Assembly (NCBI GenBank): GCA_013399855.1
Contig: VXAY01003830.1
Coordinates: 176,900-240,899, forward strand
Source: Oxyruncus cristatus
Taxonomy: Eukaryota > Chordata > Aves > Passeriformes > Cotingidae
Length of the DNA: 64,000 bases
Reading direction: 5' to 3'
Shown piece by piece: positions 1-12,914 of this stretch. The stretch's first letter is position 1. Every line of letters begins with the position of its first letter. The translations under genes were made by a program, and so were the position numbers. The notes beneath the pieces were generated by a model. It ran no database searches. It was not told where the DNA came from and saw only the letters and a program-made list of their open reading frames with translations.

Positions 1-22
1 AAAAAAAAAGGCCCCCGAGAAG

Positions 23-58
<36 letters not shown>

Positions 59-175
59 CACAAAAAAACCCAACAAAAACCGAACAACCAACCAAACAAA
101 AAAACCCAAAACAAATAAAACCCCAAAACAAAACAAAATAAAATCCAAAACTGAACTAAACAACTCACACCGCAC
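1..175. repeat. A-rich low-complexity tract at window edge
   Basis: The first 175 bases are nearly all A, broken by short C runs and a few G. There is an uninterrupted A run of more than 30 bases near position 25-56, followed by AAAC/AAAAC-type units. No target-site duplication or element body can be seen because the window starts inside the tract. It could be the A-rich tail of a retrocopy reading from the left, or a simple repeat. Confidence 0.7.
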
Positions 176-3000
176 CCTGAAACTCTGCATCTGGGAGGGC
201 GAGCGTACCTATCTATCAGCCTGAACCCCTTAATTTGTGGAGGGAAATGTTCTATCATGACTTGGGTCAGAGCTGGGGGCTCTCGCAAATACAAGCCTCG
301 CGAAAATGAGCGTCAACTCCCTGCGCGCCCCGAGGCGATCCTGAAGGATTCGGTCCCTGATGTATCGGCGTGAGCGTGTCTGGTTTAACGTGCGGGGCAG
401 CCGAGGTGATTCCTGGCGAAGTATCATCAGAATGGGTTATAATGCGAGAGTTACCCTTGCGAAAAGAAAGAAGCAAAATGGAAGGGGAGGAGGCGCCTTC
501 TGGTTGCAATTACCTGGCTCATTTGAATAATGCTTTTGTCATGATCATTATCGAGAGGTCGTTAACGGCTTCCACGTGGGATCTCACAAGACCCAACGAA
601 AACCAGAAACTGCAAACTAAGGGACTGGCAAATCTGCCTGCCAGGCCAGGCTGGCGCTGCAGGCGGGGGCCCGACGGCTCTATGGCCCAGGCCCCCTTCT
701 TGGGAGCGGTGACACTTTTCCCTTCCCTACGCTAAGGGCCCGACTGCGCCGTCCTCACGCCCGCCGCCCCGAGGAGGACCGAGACGGCAGGAGGTGTGCT
801 CTGCCCGTTCTCGTCGTTGGGCCGATCCCCCTCCTCAGTATCGGTGGTGTCAATGGATTGGTCCCGCGCAGAGGAGGTGGTAGTTAAAATAAACCCTCCG
901 GGACGTCTGCTGAGCTGTGCCCCCCGCCCTGTGTTGTACAGGAGGGGTCCCGTCCAGGGAGGCGCGGGGGACGTGGGGTTAGCGAGAGGACAAGCTGGGG
1001 GTGGGGGAACTTTTTACCATTGCGGCCCTGTCTCCTCTCCCCTCCCCTCCAGCCTTCCCCTTCCCCGAAGGGCTGGAGCACGAAGTATCCCACTAGCTTA
1101 TGTTTATGTGGCAACAGATGGAAGCTGCACGTCTTAAACAAAACTGCGGCGCCCAGGCTAGAGCCGCTCTCGCCTGTTTATGCTCCCAGCCTACCCCCCG
1201 GCGTGGATGGGTGGGAGTATGTCCCGCTCCCCGGGCCCGCGGCGCCGGCAGAAGCCGGGCATCGGGGCACTGACGGGGCGCGTTATTGCAGGGCGGCTCG
1301 CTCCCCTCTCGGACGCTTCCAGGGGGCTGGTAGCTTTCAAGCCGCCCTGCTCAGCATTCTCCTCCCTGGGGAAATCCCAATTTGTTGCAAGTAATAAGCC
1401 CTTTCCTGCGGCTCTCTCCGAAGGGTGAACAGTGGAGCGGTTAGCTGGCTGAGCCTATTGGACAATCCGATGGGTGGCTCATGTGGGGTCCGAGCGGCCA
1501 TCGGCGGGACGGGGCAGGCGAGAGGGCCCCGTGGGAAGACCCGCCGCGGGGCCGCAGCCTTTTGACTGGATGGGAAAACATGTCTGGGTTTGATTATCGT
1601 TGCCCACGTTCAGCGATGCACGGAATGGGAGTCACCCTTTATACTTTTTAGAGCAGGAACCCTTGCTTGCTCAAGAGCAGCTACAGCATAGAGCAGAGAC
1701 CCCTCAAACCCCTGAGACAGCAAGAAAACAGAACGACCTATCATAGCTTGTCGCTATAAATTTGTGCTCACATCTATCGCGGGGGCAGGCGAACACAGCG
1801 GCGAGGGCTTCCTGAAACAGACGGGGACCTAGTCAGGGGACCGCCAAGGCCCCGAGCCCCTCCGAAAGATGTACTCTGCTGGTGGGAGGGCCCTGTGTAC
1901 ATTTGCAGCCCTACCAAGTTTTTATTTCTTTTCGTCTTTCCACAAATACAGATTCCCTCATTTTGTTTGTTCAACAGATTTGGCTCTGAATAGCAGGGAT
2001 CCCGTGTCACCGGGAAGACAGGGAGCCAGACAAAAGAAATAACTTCGCCCAGCCTGCCCTCTCTCGCCTTTATTTTTATTCCCCACATGGTTAGTTATGG
2101 TAGTTCCCGGTGCCCGTCGTTTTCCCAGCGAGGCCGCTGCTGCCACGACGTCGAGCTGTTTTCCTCTCATTGTTGCGTTTGGCTCTTGACATTAAAAGAT
2201 GCCAAAACAGCCGTGGAAGCCTTATTCTTTGAAAAGTTATCTTTGTTTTTCCTTTTGCTCCCGCCCTGACTTTTTTTCACCGTGGCAGGATAAACAGCCC
2301 ACTTTGATCCAGAAGTAGCCTGAACCAAGTTTAGGGGTGAGGTAAAGCAAGGCGTTACCCCGCTTAGCCCTTCGCCGGCTCCTGGCTCCGCGCTCCTCTC
2401 CGCTCCGGCCCGTCCAGCCCCCGGGTGGGGAGCCCCAAGCCCCGTCGCTGCTCCGACGGTCGGGGAGGCAGAGCCGAGGCAGAGTCGAGGCTGCGGGAGT
2501 CTGCGGGGTGCGTTCGCCGCCGGCCGAGGGGGCCGGTGCCGCCGCCCGCGACACTAGAGGGCACCGGAGCCCGCGGGAGCAGCCAGCCCAGCCGGGCCCG
2601 GCAGGGGCACCGCACCCCACGGGCCGCGGCTGCCTCTGCGGTTCACTGAGCGATGGACCGGCTTTGGAGAGAACGTTGAAGGGAGGCCGCTCTCTCACTC
2701 CCGGCCATCTAAGGACTCCAGCCCTGTAGGTCCAGACCCGCAGGTCCAGCCCGGCCCCGAGCCGGGCTCAGTAACTGGGGATATGAGGCACGTTGCAAGT
2801 AAAGCAGAGAGATAAATTCCTCCCGCGACACAAATGAAAAATTTTCTCTCTGAAATCAAAGAAATCCCAAAGGAATCCTCTGCTGATTCAGCCCAGGTTC
2901 GATTTCGGTTCATAACTCTTAAGACCATTATCTCTGCCTTTGTTCTTTCAAGCTGTAGCAATTAATGTACTACAGCAATACAAAACCACAGCCAGCAAGG
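176..3000. other. CpG-rich non-coding domain
   Basis: Two CpG-dense blocks (about 380-1,670 and 2,340-2,770) are separated by more AT-rich DNA. Open frames here overlap on both strands, show no familiar domain and look like GC-driven chance frames. Inverted CCAAT cores (ATTGG) occur near 855 and 1,458, and a TATA-like CTATAAATT lies near 1,754. The block may be an unannotated promoter or lncRNA start. From synteny, PDGFRA on the minus strand is expected to the left and its first exon is untranslated in mammals, so this could be a distal PDGFRA promoter. I looked for similarity to the mammalian untranslated exon and could not recognise any. Confidence 0.45.
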
Positions 3001-6000
3001 CTGCTTTCGTTCTGCAACTGTTTACTATTAGTACCAGCTTTGCCCCCTTGGGCTACTGTGCTTGGGAACCCAGCCCTGAGCTCTGCACTGTGGAGCTGCC
3101 TGGTGTGGAGGCCACCCCGGGCATCATGGTCATGGTCATCCTTGACACGGTGGGCATGGGCCAACCCTGATGGTGCCAATATCAGTCCCCTGGGCTGACC
3201 ACTCCACCATACATTCCTCCCATGTGCAAAGAGATAAAATAGGATGAGCATCACCAAGTGCCAAATTCAGGAGAGACACAACATGTCTGTTTACTGACCA
3301 CCCTGAATTGCTCATACTCTGAACATGGGATGTAATTTTTCTGTGTCATGCCAAAATAGGTTTTCTTTTGATGCTTAGTGATTAACACATCCCTTTGGCA
3401 TGATTTGCTGTAGAGTATCTGGAACTATGGCCAAGATTTCTGAATTGTAATTGGGTTTCTACAAGGATCCTGCTCCTCCCTAGATCTTTCATGGTCCAAA
3501 TACCGCCCTCCCCAATCCCTCCCCCCTCCCCAAGAAAACCCTATCCCTCTATTTCTGTGGCATGGAGAGATTCAGAACATGGGTTTCCCCCATCCCAAGG
3601 GTAAAGGAGAGGGAAAGCCATCAATGCTTCCTAAAAGCTTGCAGAATTGTATTTTGTGTGGAGACAGTGGAGGTCATGAGTTTTGCCCAACACTTTGCAA
3701 AACAGGCCAACCCCTAAGCCACCACTGGGAGTTACAAGAGTCAGCATCCGTACCCACAGTCAGCAAAAAGCTCCAGACCTGGAAATTAATTTATTCATTC
3801 CTCTTAGTCACTGAATTTATTCACTCATTTTACTCTTATTTACCAAGATTATGCTGGAGGTATGTTGGCAGGAGGCATGAATTTCACTGACATTTTTCTT
3901 GCAACACTGTGTGTTTCCTGTACTCAAAGTTCTATAGCCCTAATCAGTGATGGAAGAAATTAAGCAGATACCAATCACAACTAAAGCCATTCCAGGGGTG
4001 CCAGTGACTGAAGCCCACCTGTTCTATTTTCTTTCTTCATTTCGGAGGCAGAAGACACCGACACACTGAAAAGTCGCAGGAAACAGTTCCTCTCTTTTTT
4101 TGTTACTTCTACAAAATACTATTTGGCCTTTTCCCTTTGTCCGAGGTCAGCTGGTTTCAGTCTGTACCTCATCTAATTCTGCAGAAAGCATCTTCTGCCT
4201 CAGTTACATGATTGCTTGCCTGTCTGTTGTTGGCAATCTTTGAGAGCCCTCAGTTATATACACTCCTCTGGAGCAAGGTGGTTGCAGAGACAGACATGAC
4301 AAAGTGAGATGAGAGGAAAATGCAGCTATAGGTCCCTGCAGCCATGGATGTAAAGCTACAGTTCAGACTTAGCTTAGTCAGCTAAGCGATGATGTGGCTT
4401 GAGAACAGGGGATACAGCAGCATTTTAGTCCTTAGACTGCTTGCTCTTCTAGTCAGATATTCTGTTTTTTAATTTAAATTACCTTTTGAGAAAGAGACTA
4501 ATGTGGAAACTGGGGCAAATTCTGCTTTGTGTAAACCTGGTGTAACTCTAACTTCAAGGGAAATATTCCAGATTGAATCTGGTATAATTAAGATTAAAAT
4601 TTGGCTCTGGAAGTCTTTTCTTTGGCAGTAAAGTTAGAGAAGTACTGAGAAGAAAAATAATTAAAACCAGGACTTTGTGCTCTTTTAAATAACATATGCT
4701 ATAGGCTTTCTGAGTGCATTTGTTCTCCATGGCAGCAGTATTTTAAAACTTTCACTTTGCTTCCACTAACCAAGTTAACCCTTGACAACCAACTGTGTTA
4801 AAAATACATCATATAAAGAAACTTATAATTTTGCAGGACATTGTCCAAAGAACAATCAAACTCCATTAAAATGATACAATTGCTGCTGTGGCAGTAGCAA
4901 GCTTCCACTTGCTGGTGAAGTCAGGAATTTCCCTGTCATAGCCACAAAATAGGCATTGAAATCAATCTGAGTTTATACCTTATTTGTCAACATGGGTTTT
5001 TTACATGGTGCAAACCTTGCTCTGCTAAGCTCAAAAATACCAAGGAGCAATTGTCAGAAGGTGGTTCCTTTTTTATCCCCGGGAAGTAAACTCTGAAAGG
5101 AGTTCCTAAATGAACACTGAAAAACTGTATGTTACTGCATGTTTTTCTATAAGGCAACAAGATGTCATTTCACAGTTTCTGTGTCTAATATCACTTTATT
5201 TGTTAGACCCATGCCCCTAACAGCAAATATTTCACATTATTTGATTGCAATTGGTGAGAAGATGCTGGCCAATTTTTGCCAGGTCTGGCTTTCAGCCCCA
5301 ATGATATCACAAGGATGTCTGTCGTTCTCCTGAGTGGTCCCAGATTTTCACCATGGGTTAATCAGATATTTCTTTAGGGTATGTAGAAAAAGGAGGAGGG
5401 AAGGGGAAAGAATCATTTACCTTTGATTCCTTGTGATATATGAAGAATGTGCATTTTTGCTATTTTTAAATGGGGTTGGCATGTAAGAAAAGTCAAATCT
5501 TGTTTATTTTTTCAAAATACAGGAATATCAAGCCTTGTCAGCCTTCTTTTTTGGAAGAGGATCCTTGCTGAATCAGTGAAAAAGACATCCTGGTGAAGCT
5601 GACTCACAGAGCCATCTTTTAATCTCTTTATTGAGTAGGTTTGTAAAATTAGGGAGCAGTCAGACACACATCATGTCCAAACTCCTGCTGCAATGAGTTT
5701 ATCTGCCATCCTTCCTCCACCCTGCATGGGTGCCTTAGAGGGATGCCGGTAGTAAATGTGAGATGAGAGCCCAGACTGCAGCTCTGAAAGAACCTGTACT
5801 GCAAGAGCCAGGAAGATGGGGCCGATTCTGATTTTACATATTTGAGGGTTTTTCCAAAGAAAGGGAATTGTGGAGTAACTTCTCACCTTCCTGGCCCCTA
5901 TTCCTATCTATCGATGTTTTGCTTCCTTTGTCTCACATTAACAGGTTAAGTGTGAAGGAATATCAGTAAGGGTGTGAAAAAATGCCCAATTCAGAACAAT

Positions 6001-9000
6001 GCTCTTTTTTTGATCAGTCAAGGACACCACAAAGAAAGAAAAAGCACAGCTCACTTCATTCCTATTTTTTATTTCATGGTCAAAGGGAATAGAAGTGTGC
6101 TCTCCTTATTGTCAAGAAAGTGCATAATTTCTTTTCTCTGTCTTTTTGTGATGGAAGAAAACATTTGTGAAGCCAAAGTAAATCCAAATAAATTCTTGCA
6201 ATTCCTGTCCATCACCAAACTTAGTTTTTCTATTTTTATTTTTCTCCCAATGTGCTTTATACTACTATAAGAAGAAGGTATTATTGAAATCTCTGCTTCT
6301 ATGGAACTTCATTGGGAATCTCTTGCTACGCAAGCTGCAAGAAGAGTCTCTGGTGGTCTGAATCAATCTGTGAAGACTACTCCGATTATCCTTTTCCAAA
6401 ACATTGTAGGATTTAGTCAACTTGACAAGATGAAGGGCTTGAGGAAATGCTTTACTCCAGAAACATCAGCAACTGTAGAGCTGGGGGCTGATCAAAACAG
6501 TGCTCGGAAGTATAACTGTAGCCTCTGCTGTTAACAGGGATGTCGGAGGCAGGCAGCTCTGCTTAGGGGAGGTTAAAATATATAGGTAGTTAGACAGTTC
6601 GAGTGGACAGAAGCCATTGTAAATATCTGAGGAATCTAGTGCTTTTTTTTTTTTCTGAGAGACAAATGGTCCTGCAGCCCACTTAGCACCTGCCAGTGCC
6701 TCTCTACTGCCCTTTGCCCTGTAGGGCTGCTTGTTCTGACAGCTTCTGAAGCTCACCGAGCTTCAAATTCCTTCTCCGTATGTTGGCCTTTTTCATTGCT
6801 GCCTATCCCAATATTGACTTAGGAAAGAAGGAGAGTTAAAAATAGCAGGCTTCAGTACTGTCTACAGACCTTCTGCCTAGCTTTGCTTTAGGCCTGTGAA
6901 TCACAAACATTGGTTTAAACCATCATTAGCATCTGAATGAAAATAAAGTGGACAAGAGGAGCTAGGATAAGGCTGTCACCTTGTGTAAGTATGACTTCTC
7001 AATTACATTGGAGAGTAGGAGAGAAGCAGATCACAGTGGAGGATGTTTGCATCCCATTTCAGCAATGGGGATTATTTGGAATTAAGGGTGTAACAAATTA
7101 ACTCTCAAAAAACCATGTTGGATCTCTCAAAGAGTCCACTGGAGCCTGAGTGAAACCTGCTGTCATTCTTGGGTAGCTTTGTTTCCTCCTTTCTCCTTGC
7201 TGCCATCGTTTCCTCTAAACTGCTCTGCCTGCCGAAACCCATGAGAAGCAAGGGTGAAGTCCCAGGTCATGGGGTATGCAGTGTGAAGAGGGATGTGTGT
7301 GACGGGGGAGGCGGTCATACTGCAGTGGGTGGCACAGTTTTATGAAGGTCAATAAACCTCAGCTCCACTAGACCACCGGAGAGAGTGGCTTTCCCAGCTG
7401 GAATCATTCAAACATGTGGCCCTGCACTAAAAAACACCCCAGCTCCAGTCTCCAGGAATGCATTTCTGCCATGGTTAGTAAAAGTGTCCCAGAATATCTC
7501 AGAGTCACAGTGTTAGACAAGAAGAGAGCCAGACTCTGAGAGAGACACATTCAAATTGGGATTAAAACCAACTGCTGGCTTCCCACCCAGAAGCAAAAAT
7601 AAAACAAGCGTTGGCTGTAAGCACAGGCACCACAGGCTTCCCCCGCCCAGCTCCATAGCCTTGCCAGCTCTGCAACTCCTACAGCATCTACAGAAGCCAC
7701 AACAGAAAGGAGACACCACAAAAGTCAAAACCAGAGTAGTCTGTGATGAGGTGTCTTTCAGCAAGAAAAGCTTTCAAATCTCTACAGAGGTTAAAATGTG
7801 CCAGGAGTGGCAGGTTTGAACCTGTTTGGATCAAAAAATACCTATAATTCTGAGAGCAGGTGGTGAATCCAAAATATCTCAACACTGTGGCTTTCTTTGG
7901 TGAGAAGTCAGTGCTGAGAAATATGATGTCATCCTGTCAGCTAGAATGTACATTGGTATGGCAATGCAATGACTAACCCATGTGGACTTGTGTCTCTACC
8001 ATTTGCTTGGGAGACCCAAGCATCTGTCCCACCACACAATGAGCCTGCAGATGTAGCCAGAGGTGCAGGAGAGTAACATGCTGGATGACAGGCTTTCTGT
8101 TGGGAAAGATCTGGACACAATCTGTGGTCTACTGAGTCCAGGGATTATACTGAGACCTAGAAGCAGAACAGGACCACAGCCCAAGAAATGCCACGTGCAG
8201 AGGGTTACAGGCAGAGCAATTCCTAGTCTTTAACGTGGTGGTGACAGCTGTCCAGGCATATTGAAATGCATTGATGCCAGCCTTTAAATCCCCCATTCAG
8301 ATGGGGAGTGGTTTTGCTGATGATTAGAGCCAACACAGTGATTAGGTCCACATGAGTTTGGGGCCGAGAAAACCTAGGGTAGACAGGACGGCTAAGCCTG
8401 TGGAGAAAGCATAGGCAGAGGCTTGTGTCCTCTTGCTGGGATTTAAATTAATTATTCACTTAGCATTCACTAAAGCAGCTACAAGGTTACAAAGGGGAAA
8501 GTTTAGATTGCCTATAATTTCTGTTCATATTAGCTTGGAAAACTTTAGGCCCATGTGTACCAACACATGTAACTCTCCCTTCGGAGTTACAGTCCAGAAG
8601 ACTGAGTTTGACAAAGTACATTAAATGGATCAGCTTGCATTTAGTGCTAGTTGTACAGGTCACTTCACAGTTACAGTGACTTCACTGGTGTAAATCAGGG
8701 ATAACTATTGAAATCGCTGTAAGCGAGCAAAGAATGGGACCGAGAGGATGAGCCTGTTCTCTTTGAAGTCATAGTGTTCATCCATGATATTTTTCACTTT
8801 TGGAAAACCAAAATGGTGAATCAGAAAATCTGTAAGGACAACATTATATTTAACAAGCTGTACCTACAGGGTACAGGTCTGTTAGATGTCTCTCAGAAAA
8901 ATCAGTATCCTAAAGGTGGGGTTCTAAGAAAAGTTTCTAGAGTTTTTGTTAAGAATATCTCCAAAAGGATTTTGTTTTGGAAACATATGAAAACCAGAGC

Positions 9001-10242
9001 CAACTTTCCACTTCCAGCATCTCCCATTCAGAAGGAATGTGCAGAAGACCTTGATATGATATGAATTAAAAAGATTCTGCCTCTGCCAGCTCTAAATTCC
9101 AGGAAGTGAGACATAGCATCCTCATCTGCTCTTGCAGGCAACATTTGTTTTTACTCTAGCCTAAATACCAGACTGTTTCCTAAATCTCAAGAAATTGACC
9201 ATTCACTTAGATTCCTCAACCTCTCACAGCAGAGCAGCAGGCTCTACATTGGCGTTTCAAGTGCTCTTGCATGACTCCCAAAATTGACTCCTGTCCCTAG
9301 AGTTTTAGAGGCAGCTCTGGAAGAAACACAATGAGATTCCAGCGTGTGCAGAGCTACACACTCTGCACAGGCTGTCCAGAGGCCCCTTGATGGCAATGCA
9401 TGGAATGATGGGGCCACAAGATCCTTTCCTACCTGAAGCCAGACTAAAACACCAGCCCATGGTCCTGAGGGGATTAGATTTCATAATGTAGATTCAGAGC
9501 TTCATGAAATCCTTCCATGGCCCTGTAGGGACTACTTTCAGATTTTGCTTCTTTTCTTCCTCTCTGTAGCATCTTCCATTATTCTACTTCCTGTGCAGAG
9601 GCATCAAGCATCCTACTTGTCTTGCACACATACTTCCAAAAATGTGCGGAAATTCTCTGGCCCTGGATTCTGAACTGGCAGATGTTACCAAGCAGGTCCC
9701 TCACTCCCTACAGAGCAACTGAGCTGATGTTTTCTGAGTGAGAAGTGCATTGTGCTAGCAACATCTGACACTTTTCAAAGAGGTTGTGCACTGCATCTGA
9801 TGGAGTCACTGGATTTGCTGCTATCATGTAGAGGAAGAATGCGGATAAAGAGGCTTCTGCAATCACCAGACAGCTACTAAAATTTAGAGGTCCTGATCCT
9901 GAAGGACAACTGAGTCAATAAAAATCTTATATTTGTTGAGACGCCTATGCCTGCTATAGGCTGCTAAAACACCACCCTTCAGCTTCCCCCTCCTCTCACC
10001 AATTCTACCAACAGTGGCATCCCAGAAGCACAGTACTGGTGCAGCAGAACAAATAGTTAAACATGCTGAAGTGGTTTTTTTCATGGTTTCCCCTATCTCC
10101 TTACACTGGTGTAAGTTAATTAAAAAAAAGAAACACACACACACAAAAAAAGCTGTAGCATACTAAATATTTCGCTGAATATTTTCTGAGGTTGCTGAGG
10201 GATTTAAGTAGCGAGCAACATTACTCAGCGGTGGTATAGTAG
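3001..10242. other. AT-rich intergenic DNA, no gene seen
   Basis: I see no convincing exon, RNA gene or full-length transposon here. All open frames are short, lack recognisable domains and are not flanked by matched splice sites. Sequence texture is typical avian intergenic DNA with occasional homopolymers, such as a T run near 6,643-6,654. Confidence 0.6.
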
Positions 10243-10734
10243 CTTTTGACCTCGAAAAATAATTTAGACACAGCAGAATATTTTGTCAACCATTGCTCTT
10301 TCCCAAACATTAAAAAAAATTATCTTTGTAGCAACTACCTAAGAATTAATAAGAGACTCCATAAACATTTGGTCATACTACCTGAAGCCTGGGATAAGAT
10401 CAGTGTTCCTAAAACTCACTATGAAGTGATTAATAAACTTCAACAAGCTATACCCATATGTATACCTCCTCATGTCAGAGGTTCTGTTTCAGCATCACTA
10501 AGGAAGAAACTCAAAACATTGAATGTAGGACATCTTCCATCCAAAATCCCTCTACGGCAAATCACTGATCCAAATGGGCTTCTGGCAGTTGTTAATACAA
10601 AGCAAAAAGCTTCAAAAAGGCAAAAGAGATCACTACATTTTCTGGAAAATTTTAACAGACTCTTGTGGAAGTTTTTAATTTTTCTCCGAGAAATCTCTTC
10701 TTTTTTGACAAAATTAAGAAGACTCAAAGTGTAG
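10243..10734 (+). other. Methionine-free open reading frame of unknown origin
   Basis: A stop-to-stop frame of 163 sense codons plus stop runs between TAG at 10,240 and the stop at 10,732-10,734, in DNA rich in A and T where stops should be frequent. It contains no ATG in frame, so it cannot start translation by itself. The product is basic, with Lys/Arg clusters in its second half (for example LRKKLK and KQKASKRQKR), and ends in a Leu/Phe-rich segment. I do not recognise a family. It may be an internal exon of a lineage-specific gene, a degraded retrocopy or transposon fragment, or chance. No strong acceptor/donor pair is obvious, and a T-rich tract follows at about 10,799-10,824. Confidence 0.3.
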
Positions 10735-12658
10735 CCTAGAAAAAAAACTATTCAAAACACCGTCAAGTTCTCATCTTCCACATTTCTTTATGAGTTTTAT
10801 TTTTTCTTTTCTTTTTTTTTTTTTCCCCCTTAAGCATATAGAAAAAAATAAGAGGAGAATGGGAAAGATCTCTGCTGCATGGTGACCCTCCCCAGCTTGA
10901 AAGCTGACACAGAACACTTGGGTTATCTCAGCTTCATACTCTGGTTGGGCTTGTTTACTCCTTTGTGCAATGATGAAGTTGTGCTGGCTCATTTTCAAGC
11001 TATTGCAACTGTCACATACCGAGACTCTTCCTCCATCTGTGTGTCTTCAGATTGTAGCACACTCCCCTTTGCCAAACTGGGAACAGATAAAAACTGGGAC
11101 AAGAGAAAGACAGGTTGTTTGCCCCTTTGTGGCAAAACCAGTGCTGAGATTCTGAACTGTGCTGGTGACACAAGCAGAGTGGATGCTTGCTGCAGTTCTG
11201 GACTGAGTCAGAAGATACCTGAGAGGGAAGAAAATTGTGATGGATTTGGTCAGTCTGGGGATGCAAGACTTCTCTAAATAATTCTGAGGACACGAAGTGA
11301 TGAAAAACAGGGACAGGATCAAAGAAATATGCACAGTTCCTTGCAAGCTCCTTCTGCCTCCAGCATCATCTTGTTATAATTGATGTGGCTGCTACAGGTT
11401 GAACAGGCAGTGTGACTGCAATCCTAAGTGTTCCTATGCTACATCAAAAGACAGGAAAGTTTGAAAAAAATGCATAATTTTATGAAAATATTGATAAATA
11501 TTTTGTGTGCTGCCTCAAGAAAATGAGATATGCTGCATTTTCAGTAATGCAGACAACATTCATGCAAGAAAAATCTAGAAGAATGTGACTGCACACAATA
11601 GGCTAATTTTGTGACAATAGGCTAACTTTATTTGACAACTGCTTTGAGAGGAGAACAGCATTTTAGAAAGATTTTTTTTCCCTATACTCATAAGGATTTT
11701 GAAGTGCAAAGGTCACTCGTTTTTCTAAAGGATGTGGTGACACAGATCAAAAAGCTATATCATGCTATTAAATTAGCTTCATTACAAACTTTGATCACTA
11801 TCAGGTTGTTATGATTCTTATTGGAGAAAAACTAAAAAAAAAATCAAGTCTCACTAGCACAGTTTTGAAATGCTATCTCTAGTATTTCTTTTGAAATGCC
11901 TTTGAAATATTTTTGTCACATTATTTGTTCTTAGTAGTTTGTTTTCCTAATCTTTGACTTTCATATTTTCACAAGGGTCTTTTTATTTAAAAAAAGAAAA
12001 AAAAAAAAAAAGCTCCCTCATAAGAGAAAAAGAGATGCCAAGTTTGTTTAGCATATTGTATATTGCTTGCCACTTTGATAGTTACCTAATTTGCAGACAC
12101 GGGCATAATTTCAAGTTGGCAGTGTCACCTTAAACTTTGATTTCAGGAATGCTGTTTTATTAACATGACCTGACAGATTCCCATAAACCAGCAAAGTTGT
12201 GCAATGCTTCTCCTCTGTTTTCATCTCTTAGCACAGATTTGTTATTTTCAGAAGAGAATGACATTGCACCATTTCTGGAGCAATGTAGATAACTTTAAAA
12301 GTCACCTCTTCTAGAAAATGATTTCTATAATCTATTATTTAATCCTCTAATTAATCCAGGAACTGACAAAACCAGATTGATTACTGTCTAAAATAAATGA
12401 ATGGAAAAAATAAGACATAGGGAACTATATGAATAAACTACATACAGATGTACTTTTTAATCATACTTTTTTATCATACTTATATATGCAAGCATACTTC
12501 TACCTGGCAGTTTTCTTAATTCATCTACATTTCCCCTCCACACTTGGGTTTGTTTTCAACAGTCATTTACTTGATTTTTTTTTTTTTTGCAGAAAGTAAT
12601 CAGTCAAGATCAGGACTCTGCCATGATGCCTTTTATACACATACATACCTATAAATGG

Positions 12659-12659
<1 letters not shown>
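10735..12659. other. AT-rich intergenic DNA
   Basis: No gene seen. Holds T- and A-homopolymers (near 10,799-10,824 and 11,990-12,011) and a small tandem repeat described separately. Open frames at 10,879-11,277 and the overlapping minus-strand frames have no domain or splice context and are taken as chance. Confidence 0.55.
11595..11632. repeat. 19-bp imperfect tandem duplication
   Basis: Two adjacent 19-bp units (11,595-11,613 and 11,614-11,632) both begin ACAATAGGCTAA and differ at three positions. A minor slippage-type duplication in AT-rich DNA with no evident function. Confidence 0.75.

Positions 12660-12738
<79 letters not shown>
12660..12738. repeat. (GATA)n microsatellite running into an assembly gap
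   Basis: About 20 uninterrupted GATA units end exactly where a run of N begins, so the true array length is unknown. Sequence resumes after the gap with AGACAGACATGT, which suggests a compound GATA/GACA array, a common bird microsatellite type. Confidence 0.97.
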
Positions 12739-12914
12739 NNNNNNNNNNNNNNNNNNNNNNNNNNNNNNNNNNNNNNNNNNNNNNNNNNNNNNNNNNNNNN
12801 NNNNNNNNNNNNNNNNNNNNNNNNNNNNNNNNNNNNNNNNNNNNNNNNNNNNNNNNNNNNNNNNNNNNNNNNNNNNNNNNNNNNNNNNNNNNNNNNNNNN
12901 NNNNNNNNNNNNNN
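12739..12914. other. Assembly gap (176 N)
   Basis: 176 consecutive N adjoining the GATA array. The gap is best explained by failure to assemble the tandem repeat. Frames that appear to run through it are meaningless. Confidence 0.99.

Noticed and set aside
1..3000. PDGFRA coding exons
   Set aside because: Expected by synteny to the left, but no Ig-domain or signal-peptide exon was recognisable in the window.
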